A DNA stretch of 64,000 nt from Azorinus chamasolen (GCA_963576725.1 OY755242.1:24975869-25039868), one strand, 5' to 3'; numbered from the stretch's first letter, positions 19,916-32,100 are shown. Notes: generated by a model from the letters alone, not told the origin. Numbers and translations are program-made.

Positions 19916-20369
19916 TGTATTCTGAAAAGCTTGAACGAATCGTGGGTAGGTAAAATAACACTGTAACAAATCGGTGTTTTAGCAAAAACCATTTCGTATA
20001 CCGCCGGAAAAGTGAGAAAGGGGAAGAGGGGAAACGAAAGTGACAGTACACGCATGAAACTGATACAGGAAATTCGTAATGCAGAGATGATGTTAAAACT
20101 GAAATATACACCAAACTGAAACAATGCCCTGATTGTTATATGGATGATGTCGCTTTAAATGTACAAATTTAAACTTTGAAGTCACCTTGAACAACAGTAA
20201 TTGTCACTTCTAAATATCTCTATTTGTTGAATTGTGATGGGAAAATGTCTGTTCGGTAAAAGTGTAAAATGCAAATATTATAGACCCTTATAAACGCTGT
20301 AAAACTGTTGTATGAAAACTTAAATTGAAAGACTGAGCCCACGCCTTTTTCTAAGATTTTATCAAAATA

Positions 20370-20535
20370 AAGTAAAACTCCTCACAAAATAGATGTATAA
20401 ATTCTGGGTCATAAAAGTAGGCGGTAGCTCAATGGAGGCTGAACGTCATGAAGGAAGCTACTGTATTAAACAACCTCTAGCTTTTTTATAGACTCCTGCG
20501 TTTATACGCTAAGTGGTCGGTTTGAAGAGGTTAAA
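20370..20535. mobile_element. T4-like MITE remnant
   Basis: AAAGTAAAACTCCTCACAAA, GGCGGTAGCTCAATGGAGG and the end GGTCGGTTTGAAGAGGTT. Hairpin mostly lost. Confidence 0.45.
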
Positions 20536-20869
20536 TTTTATATACTAAGTATCTTAAATTAGCTCAAACGGTGCAATTTACTGCAGTAGTTTTTTCTCTT
20601 TTAACCATGAAATTAATTACATTCTTTGAGGAAACTGACGTATACATGACTATGCAACAATTTTGGTAAAAACTCAATACTATATACCTCATTTTTCTAA
20701 CACAAATAGACATCAGGCAAGTTTAGTTAGATACGATCATCCCGTTCTATTTTGAAAAGTTTATAAGTCATTTGACACAATTCCTAAATAATTGGGTCTA
20801 AATCAGACATGCGATAGATGATCAGAAGGCAAATATTATATTATAGAAATAGATTGAGGTTTATTTCAC

Positions 20870-21105
20870 TCGATAGATACGGCTTTTAACGCCTTTGCAA
20901 ACGGAGTAGATCCAAATCAGACGGCTCCTGGAGGAGCCGTCTGATCAGGGTCAGCTCTATTTGCTTATGGACTTAAATATATCTGATTCTACAATTTTGC
21001 CAAGGTCAACAATTCGTGTTTTCATGTGCCATTATAAGAACTAATCTAGTTAATATTTATAATATCATTATTTCTTACATGAATATTCATGGAGTAAAGG
21101 GTTAA
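20870..21105. mobile_element. M2 MITE
   Basis: Palindrome 20897-20964 (GCAAACGGAG... apex GGCTCCTGGAGGAGCC), then the M2 flank TTCTACAATTTTGCC ... ATTATTTCTTACATG and the end TGGAGTAAAGGGTTAA at 21105. Confidence 0.8.
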
Positions 21106-22241
21106 CCAAACATCTGCACCGTGTGTGGAAATTTAGATACATAATTATACAGCCACAGCTCTAACCCGGATTTTTTTTTATAAAGTACGTGTTCGGTCTT
21201 TTTAGGAAGGTGGTTGCTTAATGCATTATGAAAATCATGCAGAAAACTCCTATAGAGAAGCTATATTTTTCATCGATGAAAAAATAACCTTTACATACCT
21301 TTATTTATTGCACTGGTATCCGTTCAGTTTAATTTAAGTCAAGCTATGAGACTTTATTCCAAATAAAGAACAGGTAGTTCAGGTAGGAAACTACTTTGAA
21401 TAAACAACACTGACCACTCGTGTTTCCAATTATATCACTGGACAGTGTATCCCATAAACTATTAGAATAGTAAAAGTTCACACTCAATTGTCTATCTAAA
21501 ACAAATATTTAGTCTTCACACAATATCCGTCTATCAACTACTGGAGCTAACAATTGCCACGCTTCCTTATAAACACACACAGTCTACCAAGTTTCAGCTG
21601 TTATGTCGAGCGTACGATAGATCTATTACACTGATGACAATTCCGACTTTTATGTCCATGGCCAAAAAGCGAGAACGGCTGATAAAACACAACAGCACGC
21701 ACCCGTATCTGATTCCCTACGCTTGTAATATTCCACCCGAAACGGAAGCGGCTTTGCACAATATAGTAAAAACTATCTTTGTATTTAATTACGCCGGAGT
21801 TAAAGAATTAATAAATTGCCTCGGGTAGTTTTAGTTCAGTAATTTCATTAGCGAAGGGAAGCAATAAAACACTGCGGTTCTTTAACTTCTACTAATTACG
21901 TTTCTCGACCTGTTACAATATTGAATAGATAAGATCAACTACCAATCGACAAGTCTTCAAAGAGGGCCGTTTTCTGATCTTTATCGTATACTTTGTATCT
22001 CTAACACCTTAATCATTCGATATTTCACTAAACAATGCAGAAAACTGAAGGATTAAAAAGATAACGCTTTTATAAGTTTTGATGATCAGTGATAAAATGG
22101 TTAAAAATGTGGAACGCGTTGAGGATGACAGGTTCAATAGTATAACGTATTCATCTAAAATAAATAAAAATCTAAAATATGTTTATCTTACACCTATACA
22201 TGTTTATAAAATTATTGTATTTCAATAAGTCGATCTTTGCT
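21106..22241. other. No gene; one T-like fragment
   Basis: 21205-21260 keeps a T4-like arm (AGGTGGTTGCTTAATGC). A 64-codon frame at 21634-21828 has no recognisable domain. The rest is AT-rich and unassigned. Confidence 0.35.
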
Positions 22242-22497
22242 TGAACCCTTTACTCCGTGAATATTCATGTAAGAAATAATGACGTCATGAATATTAACTA
22301 GATTATATTTACGACAGTCATGGGCACAGGAATCTTTGTCCATGGCAGAAACTACATAATCAGATTTATATCATATCATAGGCAAACAGAGCAGACCCTG
22401 ATCAGACGGCTCCTTCAGGAGCCGTCTGATCTGGGTCTACTCTGTTTGTTAAAAGCGTAGAAATGCGTATAATATATAACACGGAGTAAAAGTTTAA
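22242..22497. mobile_element. M2 MITE, full length
   Basis: Left end TGAACCCTTTACTCCGTG, flank CATGAATATTCATG-like and AAGAAATAATGACGTC, palindrome GCAAACAGAGCAGACCCTG ... CTGGGTCTACTCTGTTTG with GGCTCCTTCAGGAGCC apex, right end GGAGTAAAAGTTTAA. About 256 bp. Confidence 0.82.
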
Positions 22498-22989
22498 AAC
22501 AAAAGCAACATAAACACATGGAATGCAAGCAATACTTTGACAACAAATCAGTGGTATACGTTACCATAGTTTTACAATATTTCCACTTTTCTCTAACATT
22601 CTCTTTTCAACATCCTCGTTCGGGCACTATTCTCATTCTAATTACTATCTAGCCTGTCTTTAACCAATGACTACAATGTTCATTAAACATCATAATCCGA
22701 TTATAGGGTCCCATCGTTGACACCTGGTTCGTATCAGGTAGGCCCCTTTTAAGACCCTGTAAGCTCCCTTAAACCCTAATGCTCATATAATAAATATCAA
22801 TATTCGACTACAATAACGCCTTATCTTCTATATTCCCAATATACCACTTAGTGCAATACTGCAATGCACATATATGGGAATATTTTCATTAAATATCCAC
22901 TCCCTCCTAAGTCTTTTGTTTGTCCGTGCTGTCTTTATTAATCCCTTAACTGGTTTTCTGCCAACAGTGACTCTATGATCACCTTCACC

Positions 22990-23055
22990 TTTGCAAGCAG
23001 TTTGGATTCACATCAGACGCCGAGTAGCTCGACTTCTATACAGGTTCCGAACGGT
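22990..23055. mobile_element. M5 hairpin remnant
   Basis: GCAAGCAGTTTGGATTCAC ... CGACTTCTATACAGGTTCC around GACGCCGAGTAGCTCG. Confidence 0.5.
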
Positions 23056-23261
23056 ATGATTATGTCTTTGAAACAAAATTATTAGGTTTTTAAATAAATT
23101 AAAGAAAAAAATATAATTACAGCAGACTACATATTTTGCAGACGACAGCGCGTTGTAGTGAGAGTTAACATGGTTAGAAAATTCTGGTCCACAAAAAATG
23201 TCTGTATCACTACTCAAAGAAAATATGCTTTCTCTTTTTTTTTTAAGAATACCATCAGAGT

Positions 23262-23330
23262 TTCAAACAGTTTGGATCCTAACGATACTCGAGGTCTCAT
23301 CTGAATGCAGACAGCTAACAGACGTTATCT
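23262..23330. mobile_element. M5 hairpin remnant
   Basis: CAAACAGTTTGGATCCTAAC then GGTCTCATCTGAATGC, internally deleted. Confidence 0.45.
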
Positions 23331-23622
23331 AGAACTGATTTCCCATACCACGCTAAAGGTTTAAGCAATGTTTTACCATTATCAACTTCGCTGATTAAGT
23401 CCGCAATCGTATCAGAAATTATCTCCCTGACAATATTTGTTCCGTCTCAGAAATTCCCAAACTGTGTTGGGATTAGAGCAGTCAAGCTATCGCAGTTCTG
23501 TTTGACAGATGTCGCGTTTCCCGAGTACTCGGATATTTGATGATGTGGCAGCTCGAATACAATTCCCCTGCATGTAAACAAAACTAGGCTCTACAAGACT
23601 TAGGCACATTAATGCCTGTTCA

Positions 23623-23825
23623 TTAACCATTTATCTCATGAATATTCATGATGTTATTGAATATTCATTGAGTGATTTTTATAATGATTTATGAATACAT
23701 GTTTGTTTTAGTTTTGACAGAAACTGTATATATGCAAATAGAGTAGTCCACGTCAAGACGGCTCAAGGAGGAGCATCCGATCTGGGTCTCCTCTATTTGC
23801 GAATCTCCATGAGGTCCAGGGTTAA
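23623..23825. mobile_element. M2 MITE, 203-bp variant
   Basis: TTAACCATTTATCTCATG to AGGTCCAGGGTTAA. Hairpin GCAAATAGAGTAGTCC ... GGGTCTCCTCTATTTGC, apex decayed. Confidence 0.75.
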
Positions 23826-24056
23826 CCCTCTATAGGTATTTTATTATTTTATTCTTCAATATGCTGTGTATATAATTATACACGTTCTCTACAACATGTG
23901 TATCCAACATATGATACTACATATATACATACGTTTTTAGAATTCCGAGTTACTCGGCGTCTCATTAAGGTCTAGTTTATTTACAAAGATCTTAATAGAC
24001 GTGCCCGCAGAATGGCATGCAACACAGCGGATATATTTACCAGTAAATTAGATTAT

Positions 24057-24308
24057 TAACCTTTTACTCCATCGAAAATATTTTTACCTTTTGAAAATAG
24101 AGTAGATCATGATCAGGCGGCTCCTGTAGGAACCGACTGATCTGGGTCTGGTATATTTTCTAATGATAAAACGTGTACATATATCTATTCCTACATTTTT
24201 TGTCATGGCAAAATTCCCATTGTTCATGATGCTGTTATAAAAATTCAGGTAATTAATATTTATACAGTTAACATTTCTTATAAAAATATGCATGGAGTAA
24301 ACGGCCAA
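24057..24308. mobile_element. M2 MITE
   Basis: TTAACCTTTTACTCCATCG at the left, TGCATGGAGTAAACGGCC at the right. Hairpin GAAAATAGAGTAGATC ... GGGTCTGGTATATTTTC with GGCTCCTGTAGGAACC. Confidence 0.75.
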
Positions 24309-24426
24309 CGGTAATGACTATACATCTAGCAAATAATTATACAGTAGATACTAGCTGAACGCACTTTTAGAATGGTGCATGAAAACAGCAAGTTTGTTCA
24401 TGGAAGAAACGGTAGATTCAGATGTA

Positions 24427-24625
24427 CAGTAGAACCCCTCTAACGCGACCATTTAATGAATAAACATGGGTGCCTTTATAAGCAAGTGGTTGCTTAATGC
24501 AGGACAAAAGTAATGCAGAAAGCTCTTACTTTCTGCATTACTTTTGTCCAGCATTAAGCTATCACCTGCATTTAGCACCCAGAATTATACCTCTTTTATG
24601 TGGTCGCATTAGCGGGGTTTTACTG
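24427..24625. mobile_element. T2 MITE
   Basis: TA then CAGTAGAACCCCTCTAACGC, right end GCGGGGTTTTACTG. Inner arms GCAGGACAAAAGTAATGCAG; the apex is shortened to AAAGCTCTTACTTT. Confidence 0.85.
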
Positions 24626-26387
24626 AGCAGATCCATACCGGATTGCTCTTTTGGCAACCGCCTGAGTTTAGTCTGTTGGGTTAACAGAACAAGATTATGA
24701 TATTTGTTGAATTAGAACATCATTGCCGAAAATGATTTTCACTTACTTTGATATTACTAAACTAAGTTTAACTCAATTATGTATAGCTCTAGAATATGTT
24801 ACCTTTAATCAGGTATTTACAGATTGTTTTTCTGATAATCAATGCATGGCATTGTAAAGGTACTTAGTTACTTTGATATAAAAATCATAACACTATGCAA
24901 ATAAACAACTGTACTAACCAGTATATATGTAATCCAAACTGAAATACAAAATGTACATCGAATGCAGTAATTTACACTAATCGTTCCAGTACGACATTTT
25001 TCTAAGGCACATTATCATCAGAGCCCAGTCAAACCAGAAATGTTTTGTACCTTTGCAAAACACTTGAATTTATTTCAAAGGCAAGACATGAGTAAGTCAC
25101 GGTTTAATATCCGTGAACCATTCACCAAAGTTCACCAGATGTGAACTTCAAATAATATTTCGTCGACAATTATTCATATTCCACTCTATTTCGGCAATTC
25201 ATAACCCCAGAAATCGCTATTATCCCATTTTCAAACATGTAAGGCACAGTGAACAAGAGAGGCGCTTCAATAGCTTGAACCAACAGGTTTAAGTCGCTTT
25301 CTTCTCTCGACGGAAATTAACTTACTCAAAAAACTAATATTTGCACAGCAACGATAGTAGTATTAGAGCATAAGAGAAGTAATAGAACCCTAGGTTTACA
25401 CAAGTAAATAGTCCAAGCCTCATAAAGACATTATAAAAATCAACAAACGTAGCAGGACTATTGAACAAGGCCTATTTTGTTACTACACCTATCATATACT
25501 CTATTAGATTTGTTAGAATGGGAACAAGTTCTGAAATTGGTAGTTATATTAGCTGACACAAAGCGAGTAGTTGAATAAAAATGGCGTAATAAATGGTAAC
25601 AGTGCAACTGTAGTTTTCTTGTATTCAATATTTATCCAGTATACGATGATACGAGCAACGATATACAGATTGTAATCCAAGAATACATTAAAGTCATTTA
25701 TTCCCTGTGGGTATCGATTTTTCAAACTGAGGACTTTATTTATTTAGCTGTATGTTACGAAGTTCCGAGTAAATATATATTACCGAACGACAAATAGAAC
25801 CACTACAGAGAAAATCTCGATTGTGGAAATGTTGTTAAACTGTTATCTACATTCTTAAGCTGTGGTGGGAAATACTGTTTGATCATTATTTGTGTTTGAT
25901 AGTCTTTGGTGAGAAAAGGAAACACTGTAAATACGAAATATCCGTTTTAAACAGAAGTCAGAGTAATTGAAGTGGCTATAATGGTTTGCACCTCTAAGCA
26001 CTTTTAGGAGAGGTAGATATTATAGATAAGCACTGTTTAATTGACCAACAAGGTTATATCATAAACAAATGGAACAAGTAATTGAAAGTAAGTCAGCAGG
26101 TGCACATTTTACTAGCACTCGATTTTAATTTAAATCTACAGCAAAGATTGTGTTACAACAGGTCGAAGTAGTATAAACTATATTTACATAAAGTGTCTAT
26201 GTTATTCATAGTCTTGAACAAGTCCACGCAAAGTTATCTTAACGTTCGTGTAACGTGCGAAATGTGAGACAGAACGAAAACAGACAGAGGGAGATCGAGA
26301 GATAATCAGATGGAGAGACACAGAGATACACATAGATACAGAAAGACAGGCATACAGACAGAGGGTGAACCTTACAGATATACAAAG
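24626..26387. other. 1.76 kb without recognised features
   Basis: The longest MITE-poor stretch outside the gene. AT-rich, no domain-bearing open frame, no hairpin core. It could hold non-coding or regulatory DNA; nothing in it shows this. Confidence 0.4.
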
Positions 26388-26388
26388 A

Positions 26389-26452
<64 letters not shown>
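26388..26452. repeat. (GA)n microsatellite
   Basis: About 65 bp of AG repeats with one GAGAT interruption near 26399. Flanking 26280-26385 is also purine-rich (ACAGACAGAGGG motifs). Confidence 0.95.
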
Positions 26453-26455
<3 letters not shown>

Positions 26456-26999
26456 CGTTTTTGTAAAAATAAAGATTTATGTTTACATGGTCGGGGTTCC
26501 TGCACACACTACATAAGAATAATACAGTAACGTCTTTAAGCTACCCTCTGTTTTAAAATTTCTCTCTCGTATTTGCGAGTCTTCATTGCATGTCCGTCCC
26601 AATTCTATGCACACACTCATTATAAATGTATATCTGTACGCCTGAAACATTCTTGAGGCCTGGAAAACTAGACTATAAATAAAGCATAGAAAACAATTTT
26701 AATTAAGGAGCATATGGCGATAGTGATTGTGACTTTATGACTGCACCCTTTGAACCAACTAACGTTTGAACTTCAAGTGGGTTTGGATAAAGCTTGTACT
26801 CGGGTTAACTCGGCAGAACCCAATACGATCCAACCCTCTCCGGGCCGCCCTCTTTTCAATTACAATAGACCACTCGAAACTGTTGAAGAGCACAAACCTA
26901 ATAACAAAAAACCTGTTTCTTCGACTCATGACAATATAACCGCATCCGAACCATAACTACAAAAGCTATTCTCAATACAACGGGCTAATTTTATAATCC
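26453..26999. other. No recognised content
   Basis: A 68-codon frame at 26750-26956 has no recognisable domain or splice context. Confidence 0.35.
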
Positions 27000-27216
27000 C
27001 AATCGCCAAAGCACTTTAGCCCTTACAACGCTGATTGTTCAAATTGACTATTCCAAAATTCAAACAAGTCAAGCTTATGGTGAATATATAGGGATTTTTC
27101 TTAAGTGTTACATGGCTCATAGTGCAGACCCTAATGAGAAGGATCCTCTAGGAACCCTCTGACCTTGGTCTTCACTGTTTGCAAAGGACATTAATGACAC
27201 TCGTGCCCACACTTAA
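27000..27216. mobile_element. M3 MITE
   Basis: Core ATAGTGCAGACCCTAATGAG ... GGTCTTCACTGTTTGC around GGATCCTCTAGGAACCC. It runs into the TTAA that starts the next M6 copy. Confidence 0.65.
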
Positions 27217-27449
27217 CCCTTTACCTCATTGGCTATTTTCAGATCCATCCTCTTTGAAAAAATATCTACCGAAAAGGAGCATTAACTAGAGAAAAGGAAC
27301 ATTTTAGAATTTTGTACATGTAGTTTGAAACCATTGTGATGAATAGAGCATTTGCTCCTATAAGAGCAAATGCTCTATTTATCACAATGGTTTCACAAAG
27401 TGACTTTTACAGAGTCGTCAAAAGTCGTCAATATGAGGGAATGGGTTAA
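27213..27449. mobile_element. M6 MITE, full length
   Basis: TTAACCCTTTACCTCATTGG to TGAGGGAATGGGTTAA. The central palindrome has apex GCTCCTATAAGAGC. Left flank GAAAAGGAGCATTAACTAG is typical of the family. 237 bp. Confidence 0.9.
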
Positions 27450-27452
27450 GGG

Positions 27453-27659
27453 TTAAACCCGCTATCTGCAACCAGACTCGAATCTGCAAACACCTTGGAT
27501 CCAGATGAGACGGCGAGTAACTCGGCATCTCATCAGGATCCAAGCTGTTTGACACATGCTCAACAGTTTCTTGCTAGATAGGAAGTAGTCAAACTTGTTC
27601 TAAATTTAAATTGAAGCAGACTTTGTAATTTTTGTTGTTCACAGAGGCGTAAGGGTTAA
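27453..27659. mobile_element. M5 MITE, best complete copy
   Basis: TTAAACCCGCTATCTGC to GAGGCGTAAGGGTTAA, 207 bp. Hairpin CACCTTGGATCCAGATGAG ... CTCATCAGGATCCAAGCTG around GCGAGTAACTCGGC. Separated from the M6 copy on its left by three bases. Confidence 0.85.
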
Positions 27660-28449
27660 ATGCCAAGGTCATTATTTCTCATTGAAGTATGAAGTATCCG
27701 AGACCACAATAGATGCTTAATTTGATACGTTCAATAATAATTTGAGAATGTTTAAGAAGTGTATTAATTTTATACCTAATAAACTTCGGATTATGCAAAT
27801 TAGATAATAAAATTCCCGTGGCCATACTGCTGATACCCTTTTACCACGGGGTAGTTTTCGTAATCGGATCAAAACAACAATATACATATACATGTAAGTT
27901 CGTATCGGTCGGATATAACTGGACTAAATGCAATTAGTGATAGGGAAATTTGGTACTGATAGAATTAAAAAACATAATCTAAATCTCGTGGGTTCTGGAT
28001 CCCATAAATAAGTACAGAACTGGAATAAATACTACATGTTTTATGCATATGAAAAAGACACCGGGTTAGTGCGAGACCGGCGTTATGGACGGTGTTATTT
28101 TTTATGGCGTATTTATATCCATTTTAGTGCACACCACCGAACGTTAAACCCTTATGAAAGATTAGTGTGTCGTATTCCTACAACCTGTTGTCTGCAGCAT
28201 TTTAAAACCAACCTCATATCACATGATTTGTAGTTTTGTCTTTATTGAAATTGATTTGGTTTTAATACTACTTTACATCGGATAAGTGTAACAGTATGAT
28301 ATTCTACCAAGGTGTTGCACACGATGAGTATTTAGAATGTGTTTTTAACACTTACTCCGCTTTGAAAAAAAAATGTCTGCCCAAATTTGGATTTGGTGCT
28401 ACACGTATGTTTACTTCCTTCAATACGATTATTGGGAAACAATTGACTG
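27660..28449. other. No recognised content
   Basis: Open frames at 28036-28233 and 28296-28550 show no domain. AT-rich. Confidence 0.35.
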
Positions 28450-28530
28450 GATGTCAAACAGTTTGGATCCTTGGCGTCTTATCTGGATCCAAGTTGTTTA
28501 CTAATGAAATCGATAATACCGGTATAAGGG
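28450..28530. mobile_element. M5 hairpin, shortened
   Basis: GTCAAACAGTTTGGATCC, TTGGCGTCTTATCTGG and ATCCAAGTTGTTTAC, then a GGTATAAGGGTCAA end. One arm is deleted near the apex. Confidence 0.55.
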
Positions 28531-28924
28531 TCAAAGCTGAGATGCCATGACTGCCATTTCTGTTTGCCATAAAATGTATCAAAATATTAACACAAAACCC
28601 ACATTGTCTTCCAACCTTTGTGTTGACTCATTCTAGTCGTTCAGAATGTTTCTGACCCTGCACTCGTATGTGAGGAGAATAAACGTAAACATGCCTTACT
28701 ATGTCCACAGACATCTGTTTGTGACACGCATTGGACACTGTCATAAGCAGTTGCTACTGTTGAACATTACAAAACCGCTGTAAAGTGACCTCTTTATCTT
28801 TTTTTCTCCATTTACGTCAATAATACTCATACCAAATTCCACTAATTTTGAACATATAATTATTTCAGTCATTGTATTAAAACTTTATTGCTATTGCAAT
28901 TTGCAAACGATGTGTAACATATAA

Positions 28925-28990
28925 TAAAGCAGAGTAGATCTTGATCAGATGGTTCTTAAAGAAACTGTCTGGGTAGTCTCTGTTTGCAAT
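28925..28990. mobile_element. M2-type hairpin remnant
   Basis: AAAGCAGAGTAGATCTTGATC ... GAAACTGTCTGGGTAGTCTC TGTTTGC, eroded. Confidence 0.45.
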
Positions 28991-29045
28991 GCGTATGACG
29001 TGAAAGGTTTAGTGTGTGTGATAGTTTCAGAAATATTATCATATC

Positions 29046-29115
29046 ATCAAACAGTTTGGATCCTGGTGAGGCGCCGAATCACACGGTGTCGCATCTGGAC
29101 CCAGATTGTTTGCCT
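29046..29115. mobile_element. M5 hairpin core
   Basis: TCAAACAGTTTGGATCCTGG pairs with CATCTGGACCCAGATTGTTT around GGCGCCGAATCACACGG. Confidence 0.6.
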
Positions 29116-29445
29116 AGGAACATGTAACCACAGATTCGCCATTGGCAGCGGGAGAGTCGTAGTACATTGCAGTGGGTTTAGTTCTGTATGTAATCAAAAA
29201 TGCACCATCCATGAACAACGCCAAGGATAGAACTCTGCGATGATATATGGGCATGGATAACGCGAAGGACAGAACTAACTGATGATTTATAGCTATGGTT
29301 TTCTCAAGCCTGACGGCGTTTTCCCCTAACTTGACTTTATGTCTGCGTTCTTAAATACACAGTACAAATAATATACTCAGGACCAACTGACAAAACCAAT
29401 CTCGTTTTCCCGTAAAAATAGCAGTACAGCATGTGTTGCACTGTA

Positions 29446-29637
29446 CAGTAGAACCCCTCTAATGCGATCACTTAAAAATAACCATAGCTGTCTTAATAAG
29501 CAGTTGGTTTCTTAATGCAGGACGAAAGTTATGCAGAAAACTTTCTGTATAACTTTCGTCCTGCATTAAGCTACCACCTGCCTCTGCCACCCATAATTAT
29601 GCCCCTTTTTGGTGGTCGCATTAGAGGGATTTTACTG
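29446..29637. mobile_element. T2 MITE
   Basis: TA then CAGTAGAACCCCTCTAATGC, right end AGAGGGATTTTACTG then TA. Inner arms GCAGGACGAAAGTTATGCAG; the apex GCTCCTATAGGAGC is deleted, leaving AAAACTTT. Confidence 0.88.
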
Positions 29638-29644
29638 TACAGTC

Positions 29645-29815
29645 ATTCCTATATTAAGCAACCACCAACATGATGTCTCTTATCAGACATAAGGCGGTAG
29701 CTTAATGAAGGACGAACGTTATGCAGAAAGCTCCTGAATTAAGAAACCTCTTGGTTTCAAAAGGCAGATTTGTTTATTGGATGAACTGCCGCTTTAGGGA
29801 TGTTCTACTATATGA
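29645..29815. mobile_element. T4-like MITE, half copy
   Basis: GGCGGTAGCTTAATGAAGG, GTTATGCAGAAAGCTCC, then a different right half ending GATGTTCTACTATATG. Confidence 0.5.
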
Positions 29816-29902
29816 TATTATGCCGTTAATCTTAACATATTGTTTCGAGTTTGAAAACCGCGTGGACATTCTCTTTTATGTGAGTTGGGTTATAAGAACC
29901 TA

Positions 29903-30272
29903 CAGTAGAAAATGCAGGTAAAAAGTAATGCAAAAAGTTCCTATGGGAGTTTTTTTGCATTATTTTTGCCCTGCATTATGGAACCGCTTGCTTTTTAAGA
30001 CTCTCATGTCCAATAAATGAATGACTGCTTAACCCATTACCTCATATTGACGACTTTTGACGACTCTGTAAAAGTCACTTTGTGAATCCGTTGTGATAAA
30101 TAGAGCATTTGCTCCTATAGGAGCAAATGCTCTATTTATCACAATGGTTTCAAATTATAAAATTCTAAAAGTTTCTTTTTCTCTAGTCAATGCTCCTTTT
30201 CGGTAGATTTATGCAAAGAGGTTGTATCTAACAATAGCCTATGAGGTAATGTGTTAAGACAGGTTCTACCTT
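29903..30272. mobile_element. T4 MITE interrupted by an M6 copy
   Basis: TA then CAGTAGAAAATGCAGG. Hairpin AAAGTAATGCAAAAAG around GTTCCTATGGGAG. The right end GACTGC-TTAA is split by M6 (30029-30257) and resumes TTAAGACAGGTTCTACC. Confidence 0.82.
30029..30257. mobile_element. M6 MITE nested in a T4 element
   Basis: TTAACCCATTACCTCATATTG to ATGAGGTAATGTGTTAA. Central palindrome with a perfect GCTCCTATAGGAGC apex. TTAA is present at both junctions with the T4 host, giving a direct view of the target duplication. Confidence 0.92.
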
Positions 30273-31262
30273 ATACAAGAGGACAGGAATCGGGGACCAT
30301 AGCATTAACAAATTGGTGACTGATTGAGATTCACATATGTTCAACTTTGATTTTTTAGAACCTTAAAGGTGTTAAATTGTATATTTCCTGGTCGGGTTAG
30401 TCTGGGTCTATATTCTTTATAAAGAAACTGGAGTACACCTTTCCTCTTGGTGAGGATCGGTCATGTATGCCATATAGTGTTACACAGTGTTTCGCAACAT
30501 ATTTTCTCCCAGCTCTTGGACTAATAGCTAGGTTCAATTATTTATTCAACATTACAAAAGTACAATGAAAATAAAACAGCATAATGCACAGTACACATCA
30601 AAACGAAATTTCGCCAGCAATAATCAATTAAAACCACCGTTAAACGCCTGGCTCTTATCTACAAATCTTTGGCTATTCTCCCGACAGTCGCTTACTATTT
30701 TACTAACACACGGCCTACTCTAACGGAAAACGAATCGGTGACAAGGAGTCATTGTCATTTTGAACATTTCTGTGATTTATCGCCCATTCGGTTATTTCAG
30801 GACTGAAAATCTTTAATGTATTTAATGTAGATATTGATAAAATGATAGTCTGCCTGTTGTTGGCTTGAATATATTTTTTCTAATGTCAGGCCATGATAAT
30901 TGTGAAGAAGATGAGTTATGTGATGGTAGAACTAATTATGACCAATAGAAGCGGCCATTGGCGAGGCAAATGATGGGCTTCTGCTAAACAACAATAGATC
31001 ACGTACTTTGTTAAATAAATTATGACCTTCCGCGACCGTCTATTCCTGGCTGAATAGCGACATATGTTTTTTTATAGCGGAAAAGAAGAAACTCACATTT
31101 TGGCTTAGTCCAAGGGCAGTTATGTCTAACCAGGGTTAGGCTGGTCTGTACATTTTCGTTACACGTTTATCTGTCGTCATAGAATGAAACTGAAACAGTT
31201 ATCGATCCAAATATTTGTTCTCAATTAACTAGTACGGTAATAAAGTTAGTTAAAAATATTAT
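30273..31262. other. About 1 kb without recognised features
   Basis: AT-rich with no recognisable open frame, hairpin or tandem repeat. Confidence 0.35.
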
Positions 31263-31426
31263 TTAACCCTTTCCCTGTTTATCATTTATTCAAAATTTCA
31301 TCACCTCATTAATATTTATGGACAGAATCAATTAACAGGAACACGGAAAGGGGATTTTTTTCATCATGGTGGACACTGTAAAGTCAGATCTATGTTATGT
31401 CTCAAGCAAACAGAGCAGACCACCTG
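31263..31426. mobile_element. M1 half copy
   Basis: TTAACCCTTTCCCTGTTTATC at the left, reaching GCAAACAGAGCAGACC at the hairpin arm, where it stops against the next M1. Confidence 0.65.
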
Positions 31427-31428
31427 AT

Positions 31429-31680
31429 TTAACCCTTTCCCTGTTCTATGTTTATTACAAATTCCAATGCCTACTGAATATTCATGGACAAAATAGTTAT
31501 AATAAAATATGGGTGGTGGAACATTGTAGTCATTTTAGAAACTACAGAAACAGATATCTATCAAATTACATTAGCAAACAGAGCAGGCCCTGATCAGCCG
31601 GCTCCTAAAGGAGCCGTCTGATCTGGGTCTACTCTGTTTGCAGATGCGTGAAAACACGTTTATATGAAGGAAAGGGTTAA
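31429..31680. mobile_element. M1 MITE, full length
   Basis: TTAACCCTTTCCCTGTTC to TATGAAGGAAAGGGTTAA, 252 bp. Hairpin GCAAACAGAGCAGGCCCTG ... CTGGGTCTACTCTGTTTGC, apex GGCTCCTAAAGGAGCC. It directly follows the truncated copy at 31263-31426. Confidence 0.88.
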
Positions 31681-31979
31681 ATGGTCAGAATTTACATGAA
31701 TATTCATGTGGTAATTAGACACAGTACACGTGCACTAACTTGTAGGTGCACTACTAGGATTCCCTGAATAAATAGTGAAATGGTTTTCCAACGCATGTTC
31801 AAATGAACATAGAACAGAATTTAAAACGCATCAAAGATGGGTACTTAATTCAATAATCGATTTGGGGTTTTAAGAAATAATGAAAATAAACGAGATACTG
31901 GAAAATAACTGAAAGAATATGTCCAGTCTAATTGCAACAAATTTTTAACGCTAAAGTTACGGACGTTTTTTTACCCTTT

Positions 31980-32100
31980 GAAACGAGTGTGCTTGCATTT
32001 GCAAACAGTGTAGAACCAGATCAGATTATTCCTAGACGAGTCCTCTGACCAGGATCTGCACTGTTTGCCATTCATAATCATCCAGTAGTTTTAATCCCTT
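31980..32100. mobile_element. M3 MITE remnant
   Basis: GCAAACAGTGTAGAACCAG ... GGATCTGCACTGTTTGCC around ATTCCTAGACGAGTCC. Confidence 0.55.

Noticed and set aside
26750..26956. 68-codon plus-strand open frame
   Set aside because: No domain or context; length expected by chance.
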